A stretch of DNA of 64,000 nt from Pseudomonas sp. Fl4BN1 (GTDB lineage Bacteria > Pseudomonadota > Gammaproteobacteria > Pseudomonadales > Pseudomonadaceae). The position numbers and the translations under genes were made by a program. Positions 1-8,001 of the stretch are shown here, in pieces; the first letter of the stretch is position 1; the number at the start of each line of letters is the position of its first letter. The stretch is from the NCBI RefSeq assembly GCF_009908285.1, contig NZ_JAAARM010000021.1:1-64000 (forward strand), given 5' to 3'. The notes beneath the pieces were generated by a model that worked only from the letters and a program-made list of their open reading frames with translations, was not told the origin of the DNA and did not search any database.

Positions 1-566
1 GCCAGGCTGTCCGCATCGGGCATTCCCCCGCCCGCCGATACCCCGACCGCCATCCCTTCCGGAATGTTGTGAGCAATGATGGCAAACACAAATAGCCAGA
101 TTCTCGGGGCAATGACTGGATGCTCGGGAGTACCCACCAGCGTTTCCGGACTGCCTGCTGAGACCTTGCGGTCCACCAGGAACAGTCCGAAAGCACCGAG
201 CATGATGCCGAGACTGATCAGGCCGCTGGAGCTCCAGGCCGACAAGCCCAGGCTCTGAGCGGCAGCGATACCCGGAACGATCAACGAAAACGCTGTCGCC
301 GCCAACATCACGCCGGCCCCAAAGCCGAGCAAGGTGTCACTCACGGCCACCGGCATTCTGCGGATCACCAATACCGGGACAGCCCCCAGCGCCGTGCCCA
401 ATGCGCAGATCGATCCTCCCTGCAATGCCCGCAATAATCGCGGTTCCAGATTAAGCCAGCTCAGCCCTTGAGCCACCAGCAATGCGGTACCCGCCAACAG
501 CAACAGCGAACCGAAGGCATAACGAAACATCCGTCCGCTGCTGATCGCCAGTGTTTCAGTGCCCAT
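1..566 (-). CDS. ZIP-family metal transporter (C-terminus outside window)
   Basis: Reading leftward from an ATG at 564-566 gives 188 codons that run off the window edge, so the carboxyl end is missing. The visible part is very hydrophobic and shows four or five membrane segments. Near its end is the motif HNIPEG, the metal-binding helix signature of ZIP (Zrt/Irt-like) carriers, which move Zn2+, Fe2+ or Mn2+ into the cytoplasm across the inner membrane. A short linker with a His/Pro-containing loop precedes that helix, as in bacterial ZupT/GufA-like members. It lies 31 bases downstream of sodA on the same strand and could be read through from that iron-responsive operon. The metal specificity cannot be told from the sequence. 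Confidence 0.8.
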   Translation of the reverse strand, partial: MGTETLAISSGRMFRYAFGSLLLLAGTALLVAQGLSWLNLEPRLLRALQGGSICALGTALGAVPVLVIRRMPVAVSDTLLGFGAGVMLAATAFSLIVPGIAAAQSLGLSAWSSSGLISLGIMLGAFGLFLVDRKVSAGSPETLVGTPEHPVIAPRIWLFVFAIIAHNIPEGMAVGVSAGGGMPDADSL

Positions 567-597
567 AGTCGGCCTTAGTTCTTATTGGTAGAAAATC

Positions 598-1209
598 TCA
601 AGCCATCGCGGCCTGATAGCGTTGAGCAACTTCCGGCCAGTTGATGACGTTGTAAAAGGCATTGATGTACTCGGGTCGCCGGTTCTGATAACGCAGGTAA
701 TAGGCGTGCTCCCAGACGTCCAGGCCCAAAATCGGCGTGTTGCCATTCATCAGTGGACTGTCCTGATTACCGCTGCTCTCCACCACCAGCTTTTTCCCCG
801 GCGTCACACTAAGCCAGGCCCAGCCACTGCCGAAGCGAGTCAACGCGGCCTTGGTGAAGGCGTCCTTGAAACTCTCGAAGCCACCCAACTGCTGCTCGAT
901 CGCCTGCCCCAGAGCGCCCTCTGGCTTGCCGCCGCCCGCAGGCGTCATCACTGCCCAGAACAGCGAGTGGTTGGCATGACCACCGCCCTGATTGATCACC
1001 GCAGCACGGAGTTTTTCCGGCAATTGTTGAATACTGGCCACCAGCTTTTCCACCTCCCACCCTGCCCACTCAGTGCCCTCCACAGCGGCATTGAGATTGT
1101 TGATGTAGGTCTGATGGTGCTTGGTGTAGTGAATTTCCATGGTCTGCGCATCGATGTGCGGTTCCAGGGCGTCGTAGGCGTAAGGCAAGGCAGGCAAGGT
1201 AAAGGACAT
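598..1209 (-). CDS. sodA: Superoxide dismutase, Mn type (SodA/SodM)
   Basis: This cytoplasmic enzyme converts superoxide to oxygen and hydrogen peroxide. The 203-residue product has the usual Fe/Mn-SOD length and all four metal ligands: H27, H81 (in HANHSLFW), D164 and H168 (in DVWEHAYY). The second-shell glutamine that marks Mn enzymes is Q149 in the NQD motif, and the GGHANH context also fits Mn type. The ATG lies two bases after the stop of the upstream small gene, so the two are translationally close. It is the last gene of the fagA-fumC-orfX-sodA operon. In P. aeruginosa that operon is induced when Fur is inactive, so the manganese enzyme replaces the iron enzyme during iron shortage. 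Confidence 0.93.
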   Translation of the reverse strand: MSFTLPALPYAYDALEPHIDAQTMEIHYTKHHQTYINNLNAAVEGTEWAGWEVEKLVASIQQLPEKLRAAVINQGGGHANHSLFWAVMTPAGGGKPEGALGQAIEQQLGGFESFKDAFTKAALTRFGSGWAWLSVTPGKKLVVESSGNQDSPLMNGNTPILGLDVWEHAYYLRYQNRRPEYINAFYNVINWPEVAQRYQAAMA

Positions 1210-1211
1210 AT

Positions 1212-1661
1212 TCAGTGCACTCCAAAAGAGGGGCTGTCGGGTGTCGGGCCGTCGGAGGACAACCGCGCGACATTGCTGTCCAGCAAACGGTGATTACGGG
1301 GGTATTCACCGTGTTCACCAATGAAATTGAGCAACTCGACGTAGGTCTTGCTGCTTTGGCGCAGCGCCGCTTCCCGCAGGGCCGGTGCCAGGCGAGCGTC
1401 CTGCATGGTCTGCAGCAGGCGCTGGTGGATAGCGCAGAGGTACTCCGCGCTCTCCTCCGGCTGGTTCAGACGCAAATGCAGGTCCGCCAGGTTGTGATGG
1501 GAAATCACACAAGCCGCTACCGCTTCGTCGGGATTCGACCAGCGCTCGAACAACACCTGTGCCAGGGCCAGCGCCTGCAGGTAGAACTCGCGGGCATCCA
1601 CCAGCTCCCCCTGCATGAACAAGCGATTAGCCCTTTCGATCGTGCGTTTCCAGTGCTCCAT
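1212..1661 (-). CDS. OrfX, small helical protein of the fumC-sodA operon
   Basis: The product has 149 residues and no signal peptide. It is rich in Ala, Leu, Glu and Gln and looks all-helical, with two stretches (about residues 5-40 and 45-85) that resemble tetratricopeptide helices. The gene lies between fumC (27 bases upstream) and sodA (two bases downstream). This position matches the unnamed orfX of the P. aeruginosa fagA-fumC-orfX-sodA operon (PA4469). Its biochemical role is unknown to me. Co-transcription with iron-independent fumarase and SOD suggests a role in iron starvation or oxidative stress, but that is inference from neighbours only. Confidence 0.8.
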   Translation of the reverse strand: MEHWKRTIERANRLFMQGELVDAREFYLQALALAQVLFERWSNPDEAVAACVISHHNLADLHLRLNQPEESAEYLCAIHQRLLQTMQDARLAPALREAALRQSSKTYVELLNFIGEHGEYPRNHRLLDSNVARLSSDGPTPDSPSFGVH

Positions 1662-1688
1662 GGTGAGCCTCCAAAGCGGTGTCGAGGG

Positions 1689-3065
1689 TTACACGCCGCC
1701 AGCGGTGAGTTTTTCCGGATCCAGCAGGATCTCAAGCTGGCTACGCGACAGATCGGTGTGCTCAAGCGCTACGTCGATCACCGGACGTCCCTGCTTGTAA
1801 GCGGTCTTGGCGATTTCTGCGGCCTTCTGATAACCGATGATCGGGTTCAGGGCGGTGACCAGGATCGGGTTACGCGACAACGCCTCCTTGAGCTTGGATT
1901 CATTGACCTTGAAGCTGGCGATGGCTTTGTCCGCCAACAACCGGCTGGAGTTGGCCAGTAACTCGATGCTGCTCAACAGGTTCTGGGCAATGATCGGCAG
2001 CATCACGTTGAGCTCGAAGTTGCCCGATTGCCCGGCCACGGTGATGGTGCAGTCATTACCGATGACCTGCGCAGCAACCATCGCAGTGGCTTCCGGAATC
2101 ACCGGATTGACCTTGCCGGGCATGATCGACGACCCCGGCTGCAGGGCTTCCAGCTCGATTTCGCCGAGCCCCGCCAGGGGGCCGGAGTTCATCCAGCGCA
2201 AGTCGTTGGCGATCTTCATCAATGACACCGCCGTGGCCTTGAGCTGGCCGGATACCGTTACCGCGGTGTCTTGGGAGCCGATCAGGGCGAACAGGTTCTT
2301 GCCCGGAGTGAACTGAACCTGGGTCAGCTTGCTCAACTGCTGGCTGAAGAGTGCCGCGAACTCGGGATGGGCGTTGATCCCAGTGCCCACCGCAGTGCCC
2401 CCCTGAGCCAGGGACTGCAGGCTCGGCAACAGGTCCTGCAAGTGGGCGATGTTGGCTTTGAGCTGTTGCGCCCAGCCTTCCAGGACCTGGCTCATGCGCA
2501 CCGGCATGGCGTCCATCAAGTGGGTGCGACCGGTCTTGATGAAGGGATGCACCTGCACCGCCTTGTGCTCGATGACCGCCACCAGATGCACCAGCGCCGG
2601 CAGCAATTGCTCGTGCAGAGTCAGGGCTGCGCTGACATGAATGGTGGTGGGAATGATGTCGTTGCTGCTCTGGCCGCAGTTGACGTGATCGTTGGGGTTG
2701 ACCGCCTCGCCCAACAGGCGGCTGGCCAGGGTCGCCAGCACTTCGTTGGCGTTCATGTTGGAACTGGTGCCGGAACCGGTCTGGAAGATGTCCACCGGAA
2801 AGTGCTGCATGAAGTCGCCTTCCAGCAGGCCCTGGGCAGCATCGACAATGGCCTTGCCCTGGGACTCGCTGAGCTGTCCAAGCTCGACGTTGGCCTTGGC
2901 CGCAGCGGCCTTGGCCAGGATCAAGGCACGAATGAAGGCGGCCGGCATACGCTGGCCACTGATAGGAAAGTTATCCACCGCACGCTGGGTCTGCGCCCCA
3001 TACAGGGCCTGCTCCGGGACCTGCAGCTCGCCCATGCTGTCGCGTTCGATACGGGTATTACTCAT
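1689..3065 (-). CDS. fumC: Fumarate hydratase class II
   Basis: This enzyme interconverts fumarate and malate in the citric acid cycle. The 458-residue product matches class II fumarases, which have no iron-sulfur cluster. The signature GSSIMPGKVNP is at residues 311-321 with the catalytic serine S312. SGTSSNMNANEV (about 98-109) and GRTHLMDAMP (about 179-188) are the other two active-site regions. I start the gene at the ATG of MSNTRIERDS (3063-3065), preceded by AAGGA; an earlier in-frame codon would add eight unrelated residues. It follows fagA by 64 bases. Using the iron-free isozyme under Fur control keeps the cycle running when the Fe-S fumarase cannot be loaded. Confidence 0.95.
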   Translation of the reverse strand: MSNTRIERDSMGELQVPEQALYGAQTQRAVDNFPISGQRMPAAFIRALILAKAAAAKANVELGQLSESQGKAIVDAAQGLLEGDFMQHFPVDIFQTGSGTSSNMNANEVLATLASRLLGEAVNPNDHVNCGQSSNDIIPTTIHVSAALTLHEQLLPALVHLVAVIEHKAVQVHPFIKTGRTHLMDAMPVRMSQVLEGWAQQLKANIAHLQDLLPSLQSLAQGGTAVGTGINAHPEFAALFSQQLSKLTQVQFTPGKNLFALIGSQDTAVTVSGQLKATAVSLMKIANDLRWMNSGPLAGLGEIELEALQPGSSIMPGKVNPVIPEATAMVAAQVIGNDCTITVAGQSGNFELNVMLPIIAQNLLSSIELLANSSRLLADKAIASFKVNESKLKEALSRNPILVTALNPIIGYQKAAEIAKTAYKQGRPVIDVALEHTDLSRSQLEILLDPEKLTAGGV

Positions 3066-3129
3066 CGGGGAATCCTTGCACCAGTTCAATCAGAGGAATG
3101 GAAGGCAACAGCGAGCAGGTCGCCAGTTG

Positions 3130-3453
3130 CTAGGCATGGCTTTGCCAGCGTTTGAGCCGGCACTTGCACAAAGACAGCCGTTCCAGGTCGCGTAAAGGCT
3201 TCCACGCCTGGTCCAGGCACAGGCTGCGCCAATGCCAAGGCAGCGCGGTATCGGTAGCGGTATCGATCAACAAACGGAAGGAGGTTTCAGCGACAGTCCA
3301 GGACGACATGGCGGTACAGCAGGCCAGGTAGCGCCCCTCGGCAAGGTAGTGCTCGATCAGACGCGGCTCGTCCGGTTCCAGTGCGCAACGGATCTGGCGG
3401 CTCATCCAGCGCCAGCTTTCGAGATAAGGCTGCTCGTGCAAGGCAGAACTCAT
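3130..3453 (-). CDS. fagA: FagA, Fur-associated small protein
   Basis: The 107-residue product is rich in Trp, Cys and Arg (five Cys, several Trp pairs) and has no signal peptide or recognised domain. It is the first gene after the double Fur site at 3469-3508 and precedes fumC, which is the position of fagA in the P. aeruginosa iron-starvation operon. The function is unknown. A cysteine- and histidine-bearing small protein in a Fur operon could bind metal, but this is speculation. The start ATG at 3451-3453 lies close to the operator. Confidence 0.75.
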   Translation of the reverse strand: MSSALHEQPYLESWRWMSRQIRCALEPDEPRLIEHYLAEGRYLACCTAMSSWTVAETSFRLLIDTATDTALPWHWRSLCLDQAWKPLRDLERLSLCKCRLKRWQSHA

Positions 3454-3468
3454 GACCTGGGCTCATTG

Positions 3469-3487
3469 AATAATGAGATTCATTATT
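3469..3487 (-). promoter_or_regulatory. Fur box upstream of fagA
   Basis: AATAATGAGATTCATTATT is a near-perfect 9-1-9 palindrome close to the Fur consensus GATAATGATAATCATTATC. It sits 16 bases upstream of the fagA ATG, as expected for iron-dependent repression of fagA-fumC-orfX-sodA. Confidence 0.85.
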
Positions 3488-3488
3488 A

Positions 3489-3508
3489 AATGATATTGAG
3501 AATCAAAT
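3489..3508 (-). promoter_or_regulatory. Second Fur-like site, adjacent
   Basis: AATGATATTGAGAATCAAAT contains the TGATAtTGAGAATCA core of overlapping Fur heptamers. It abuts the first box, which suggests an extended operator for two Fur dimers. Confidence 0.6.
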
Positions 3509-3556
3509 CAATTGAGCTTGTGCAATTTTCATCCCCCCATGAACAATCACAGGCAC

Positions 3557-3590
3557 AAAAAAACGCGCCACCCGTGAAGGTCGCGCGTTT
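3557..3590 (-). terminator. Terminator of pmbA
   Basis: An 8-bp stem AAACGCGC (3561-3568) / GCGCGTTT (3583-3590) is followed on the minus strand by seven T residues. It lies just past the pmbA stop. Confidence 0.75.
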
Positions 3591-3608
3591 CGTTGAAGCC
3601 TGCCTTGA

Positions 3609-4955
3609 TCAGCTGCCGGCGACGGTCATGCGTTCGATCAGCACCGAACCGGTGCGGATGTTGCTGCGCAGTTCCAGATCACTGCCCACGGCGACGATCT
3701 GCTTGAACATGTCCCGTAGATTACCGGCAATGGTCACTTCCTGTACGGCGAACTGGATTTCACCGTTCTCCACCCAGAACCCCGCCGCGCCACGCGAGTA
3801 GTCCCCAGTGACCATGTTCAGGCCATGGCCCATCAACTCGGTCACCAACAGGCCGCGTCCCATGCGCCGCAATAGCGCCGTCTGGTCTTCATCGCCATGG
3901 GTGACGAACAGGTTGTGCACGCCACCGGCGTTGGCGGTGCTCGGCATGCCCAGCTTGCGCCCGGAGTAGGTGCCGAGCACATAGGACACCAGCTCACCGT
4001 CCTTGACGAAAGGTTTGGCGTAGGTCGCCAGGCCATCACCGTCGAACGACGAACTGCCCATGGCACGCATCAAGTGCGGCCGCTCATCGATGGTCAGCCA
4101 TTCAGGAAACAGTTGCTGGCCCAGGGCGCCTTCAAGGAATGAAGACTTGCGATACAGATTGCCGCCGGAAATCGCCCCGAGGAAACTGCCGAACAAACCG
4201 CCAGCCAGCTCTGCGGAAAACAGTACCGGCACTTCGCAGGTCGGTACCGGACGAGCACCCAGGCGGCTGGCGGCACGCTGGGCGGCGCGCTGGCCAATGC
4301 TCGCCGGATCCGCCAGCAACTGGCCCTGGCGATTGACGTCATACCAGTAATCGCGCTGCATCTGGCCATCGGCCTCGGCAATCATCACACAGCTCAGACT
4401 GTGACGAGTGGACGCATAACCACCAATGAAACCATGGCTGTTGCCATAGACCCGGCAACCCTGGTGGGTGCTCAAGGTGGTGCCATCGGCATTCTTGATC
4501 CGGGCATCTGTGGCAAAGGCCGCTGCTTCACAAGCCAGAGCCTGCTCGATGGCTTGCTCAGGGGTGATGTCCCAGGCATGAAACAGGTCGAAGTCCTGCA
4601 GGTCCTTGGCCATCAAGGAGGCATCTGCCAGGCCCGAGGCTTCGTCTTCGGAGGTGTGCTTGGCGATTGCCAAGGCCGCAGCCACGGTTTCACGAATAGC
4701 TTCGGGACCGCTGGCGGAAGTGCTGGCCGAACCCTTGCGCTGGCCCATGTAGAGGGTGATGCCAAAGCCCTGGTCGCGGTTGAATTCCACGGTCTCCACT
4801 TCCCGCTGGCGCACCGATGTCGACAGCCCCTGCTCCAGCGACACCGCCACTTCACAGGCACTGGCCCCCTGGCGCTTGGCCTCGGCGATGATCTGCTCGA
4901 CTTGCTCCTGCAGGGCCGGCAAAGCCTGTGGGCCGACGCTTTGTGCTGCACTCAT
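3609..4955 (-). CDS. pmbA: TldE/PmbA metalloprotease subunit
   Basis: The 448-residue product belongs to the TldD/TldE (PmbA) family. TldD and TldE form a heterodimeric cytoplasmic zinc protease that opens and trims unfolded peptides, including microcin B17 precursors and the CcdA antitoxin in E. coli. PmbA/TldE is the partner without the HExxxH zinc motif, and none is seen here; the active motif is in tldD at 5635-7077. A GTG four codons earlier is possible, but the ATG at 4953-4955 has GGAG six bases upstream and is preferred. The gene is divergent from darP, with about 108 bases between the starts, so promoters for both lie at 4956-5063. Confidence 0.92.
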   Translation of the reverse strand: MSAAQSVGPQALPALQEQVEQIIAEAKRQGASACEVAVSLEQGLSTSVRQREVETVEFNRDQGFGITLYMGQRKGSASTSASGPEAIRETVAAALAIAKHTSEDEASGLADASLMAKDLQDFDLFHAWDITPEQAIEQALACEAAAFATDARIKNADGTTLSTHQGCRVYGNSHGFIGGYASTRHSLSCVMIAEADGQMQRDYWYDVNRQGQLLADPASIGQRAAQRAASRLGARPVPTCEVPVLFSAELAGGLFGSFLGAISGGNLYRKSSFLEGALGQQLFPEWLTIDERPHLMRAMGSSSFDGDGLATYAKPFVKDGELVSYVLGTYSGRKLGMPSTANAGGVHNLFVTHGDEDQTALLRRMGRGLLVTELMGHGLNMVTGDYSRGAAGFWVENGEIQFAVQEVTIAGNLRDMFKQIVAVGSDLELRSNIRTGSVLIERMTVAGS

Positions 4956-5063
4956 GGTGTTCTCCACTCAAATTCTGCTTTCGATTAAGGCCGGCGAGCG
5001 ACCGGGCCGGACAAGCGGCCCTCGACTGGTTATCATGGCGGCGTTTCTTTGCGGACTGCCACC

Positions 5064-5585
5064 ATGGTTGATTCTTACGACGCCTCCCTCGATGGGGAAA
5101 AAAGCAAAACCCAGGTCAAACGCGAGCTGCATGCTCTGGTTGATCTCGGCGAGCGCCTTACCACTCTCAAGCCCGACTTGCTGGCCAAACTGCCCCTGAC
5201 CGACGCTATGCGCCGGGCCCTGGCGGATGCGCCCAAGCACGTCGCCCATATCGCCCGTAAACGCCACCTGCAATTCATCGGCAAGTTGATGCGGGACCAG
5301 GACACCGACGCGATTCTGCAATTGCTTGATCAACTCGATGCCTCCACCCGGCAATACAACGAACGCTTCCATAACCTGGAACGTTGGCGTGACCGCCTGA
5401 TCGGCGGTGGCGATGACGTGCTGGAAAAGTTCGTCGGCGAATACCCGGACGCCGATCGCCAGCAGCTGCGCTCCCTGATCCGTCAGGCCCAGCATGAGGT
5501 GGCCCAGAACAAGGCGCCGGCCTCCAGCCGTAAAATTTTCAAGTACATCCGCGAACTGGACGAGACTCAACGCGGTCTGCGTTGA
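5064..5585 (+). CDS. darP: DarP/YjgA, ribosome maturation factor (DUF615)
   Basis: The 173-residue charged, helical protein matches the YjgA/DUF615 family, now called DarP. In E. coli it binds the immature 50S subunit and helps the peptidyl-transferase centre to fold. Family features are the basic N-terminal stretch with [10 protein letters not shown], the [20 protein letters not shown] block in the middle, and the C-terminal [10 protein letters not shown] chose the ATG at 5064 (MVDSYD) because an earlier frame start would add five residues not seen in the family. It is divergent from pmbA and convergent with tldD, with a 12-bp hairpin just after its stop. Confidence 0.9.
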   Translation: MVDSYDASLDGEKSKTQVKRELHALVDLGERLTTLKPDLLAKLPLTDAMRRALADAPKHVAHIARKRHLQFIGKLMRDQDTDAILQLLDQLDASTRQYNERFHNLERWRDRLIGGGDDVLEKFVGEYPDADRQQLRSLIRQAQHEVAQNKAPASSRKIFKYIRELDETQRGLR

Positions 5586-5593
5586 GCCTTTCA

Positions 5594-5620
5594 CGGGTGA
5601 GTTGCCCAGCAACTCACCCG
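5594..5620. terminator. Bidirectional hairpin between darP and tldD
   Basis: A perfect 12-bp stem CGGGTGAGTTGC / GCAACTCACCCG with loop CCA lies between two convergent genes. The plus strand continues with a C/T-rich run rather than pure T. Confidence 0.6.
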
Positions 5621-5634
5621 GCGCCCCTCCTCTC

Positions 5635-7077
5635 TTATGCCCCTGTACCGCCCACGGTGATCGCATCGATCTTCAGGGTCGGCTGGCCGACGCCCACCGG
5701 CACCGATTGCCCATCCTTGCCGCAGGTACCGACGCCGCTGTCCAGGGACAGGTCATTGCCCACCATCGACACTCGGCTCATGGCTTCAGGGCCGTTGCCG
5801 ATCAGGGTTGCGCCCTTGACCGGCGCGGTGATCTTGCCGTCTTCGATCAGGTACGCCTCGCTGGTGGAGAACACGAACTTGCCGCTGGTGATGTCGACTT
5901 GGCCACCACCGAGGTTGGCGCAGTAGATACCCTTCTTCACCGAGGCGATGATTTCCGCCGGATCGCTTTCGCCACCCAGCATGTAAGTGTTGGTCATGCG
6001 CGGCATCGGCAGGTGCGCGTAGGACTCGCGGCGACCGTTGCCGGTACGTGCCACACCCATCAGCCGGGCATTCAACTTGTCCTGCATGTAGCCCTTGAGC
6101 ACGCCGTTCTCGATCAGCGTGGTGCACTCGGTCGGGGTGCCTTCATCGTCCACGCTCAGCGAGCCACGGCGTCCGGCCAAGGTGCCGTCGTCGACGATGG
6201 TGCAGAGTTTCGAGGCCACCATCTCACCCATGCGCCCGCTGTAGGCTGAACTGCCTTTACGGTTGAAGTCGCCTTCCAGGCCGTGGCCCACTGCCTCGTG
6301 CAGCAGCACCCCGGACCAGCCGGAGCCGAGCACCACTGGCAAGGTGCCAGCTGGCGCCGGAATCGCTTCGAGGTTGACCAGGGCTTGGCGCAGCGCCTCA
6401 CGGGCATAACCCATGGCACGGTCTTCGCTGAGGAAATAACGGTAATCGGTACGTCCGCCGCCACCGTGGCCACCGCGTTCGCGGCGGCCGTTCTGCTCGA
6501 CGATGACGCTGACATTGAAGCGCACCAGCGGCCGCACATCCGCCGCCAGGCCGCCGTCGGTGGAAGCCACCAGGATCCGTTCCCAGACCCCGGCCATGCT
6601 CACGCTGACCTGCTGGATACGCGGGTCCAGGGCACGGGTTGCCACGTCCACACGCTTGAGCAACTCGACTTTCTCGGCTCGGCTGAGGACTTCCAGGGGG
6701 TTGTCCGGCGCATAAAGCTGCGCCACATCCTGGGTGGTGAACGCCTGCACGGCGCCGTTCTGCCCGGCCCGGGAGATTGAGCGCGCCGCACGGGCGGCCA
6801 GGCCCAGGGCTTCCAGGGTGATGGCGTTGCTGTAGGCGAAGCCGGTCTTCTCACCGGATTGCGCACGCACCCCGACCCCTTGGTCGAGGTTGAAACTGCC
6901 TTCCTTGACGATCCCGTCTTCCAGGGACCAGGATTCGGAGATCTGTCCCTGGAAATACAGGTCGGCGGCATCGATGCCCGGGCCGGCCAGATCCCCCAGC
7001 ACGCCCTGCAGGCTTTCGATGGTCACGCCGCCAGGGGCTAGTAGATGTTCACTGACTGAGGACAACAACCCACTCAT
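5635..7077 (-). CDS. tldD: TldD metalloprotease subunit
   Basis: The 480-residue product is the catalytic half of the TldD/TldE protease. The zinc motif HEAVGH begins at H260 (H260, E261, H265), and the conserved GTCGKDGQ with its zinc-ligand cysteine is near the C-terminus (about residue 455). The partner gene pmbA lies 0.7 kb away, separated only by darP, as in P. aeruginosa. The complex threads unfolded peptides and degrades them in the cytoplasm. The ATG at 7075-7077 is the only start that keeps the usual family length. The nitrilase gene lies 26 bases upstream on the same strand, so tldD probably belongs to that transcript. Confidence 0.95.
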   Translation of the reverse strand: MSGLLSSVSEHLLAPGGVTIESLQGVLGDLAGPGIDAADLYFQGQISESWSLEDGIVKEGSFNLDQGVGVRAQSGEKTGFAYSNAITLEALGLAARAARSISRAGQNGAVQAFTTQDVAQLYAPDNPLEVLSRAEKVELLKRVDVATRALDPRIQQVSVSMAGVWERILVASTDGGLAADVRPLVRFNVSVIVEQNGRRERGGHGGGGRTDYRYFLSEDRAMGYAREALRQALVNLEAIPAPAGTLPVVLGSGWSGVLLHEAVGHGLEGDFNRKGSSAYSGRMGEMVASKLCTIVDDGTLAGRRGSLSVDDEGTPTECTTLIENGVLKGYMQDKLNARLMGVARTGNGRRESYAHLPMPRMTNTYMLGGESDPAEIIASVKKGIYCANLGGGQVDITSGKFVFSTSEAYLIEDGKITAPVKGATLIGNGPEAMSRVSMVGNDLSLDSGVGTCGKDGQSVPVGVGQPTLKIDAITVGGTGA

Positions 7078-7103
7078 ATGCTTTGGCCTTAAATTCGTCG
7101 TAC

Positions 7104-7943
7104 TTATGCAAGTCGTTGAACGCCTTGCGAGAAAATGCGCCGGTGACTGAACACCGGCATCCGCGCCCGAATGGACGCCTGTTCACTGCTGTCGCGCTCG
7201 GCCAGCAGCACACCCTCACCTTGATCCTGTTGCGCCAGCAGCCGTCCCCAGGGATCGACTATGGCCGCATGTCCGTAGGTTTCCCGCGGACCGGGATGAA
7301 CGCCGCCCTGCGCCGCCGCCAGCAGGTAGCACTGGGTTTCGATGGCCCGGGCACGAATCAGCACGTCCCAATGCGCGGCACCGGTGACCGCCGTAAACGC
7401 CGAAGGCGCGGTAATCAACTCCGCCCCTGCAGCCCGCAACTCGCTGTACAGCTCGGGAAAGCGCAGGTCATAACAGACGGTCAGCCCCAATCGCCCCACT
7501 GGCGTATCAGCCACCACCACGCGGTTTCCATGAGCATAGTCATCGGATTCGCGGTAGCGCCCTCGATTGTCCGCCACGTCGACGTCGAACAGATGCAGCT
7601 TGTCGTAACGCGCAGCGACCTGCCCCTGGTCATCCACCAGTAACGAACAGGCATTGGACTTGGCCTCGGGCTGATCCTCGGGCGGCAACGGCAAGGTACC
7701 GGCCACTATCCATAACTTGAGGTCGCGGGCGGCCTGTTTCAACCACGGCAGGATCGGACCTTCGCCCAAGGCTTCGGCACGCCCGATGACGGCCATGTCA
7801 CGGCGCCCCATAGCGGCGAAATTCTCTGGCAGCACCGCCAGCCTTGCACCGCCGGCAGCTGCTTGTTCAAGCAGGCCACGAGCCTGCGCCAGATTGGCCA
7901 GGATATCGCTCTGGCTGACCATTTGAATCACCGCAAGAGACAT
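7104..7943 (-). CDS. Carbon-nitrogen hydrolase (Nit-type amidase)
   Basis: The 279-residue protein is a nitrilase-superfamily amidase with the complete Glu-Lys-Cys triad: E40 (in LPENF), K115 (in DKLHLFDV) and C157 (in [12 protein letters not shown]). The [10 protein letters not shown] and CYDLRFPE contexts place it with the Nit1/Nit2/YbeM branch. Some members of that branch remove the amide from deaminated glutathione or hydrolyse omega-amides of oxo-acids; the exact substrate here is not proven. It is cytoplasmic. It lies between yhdP and tldD on the same strand, the conserved order in pseudomonads, and probably shares their transcript. Confidence 0.88.
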   Translation of the reverse strand: MSLAVIQMVSQSDILANLAQARGLLEQAAAGGARLAVLPENFAAMGRRDMAVIGRAEALGEGPILPWLKQAARDLKLWIVAGTLPLPPEDQPEAKSNACSLLVDDQGQVAARYDKLHLFDVDVADNRGRYRESDDYAHGNRVVVADTPVGRLGLTVCYDLRFPELYSELRAAGAELITAPSAFTAVTGAAHWDVLIRARAIETQCYLLAAAQGGVHPGPRETYGHAAIVDPWGRLLAQQDQGEGVLLAERDSSEQASIRARMPVFSHRRIFSQGVQRLA

Positions 7944-8001
7944 GGCGTACTCCGTGTTGGGTAGGCCGCCATGCTACTCCATAGGGGCGAATCGAGGATT
8001 C

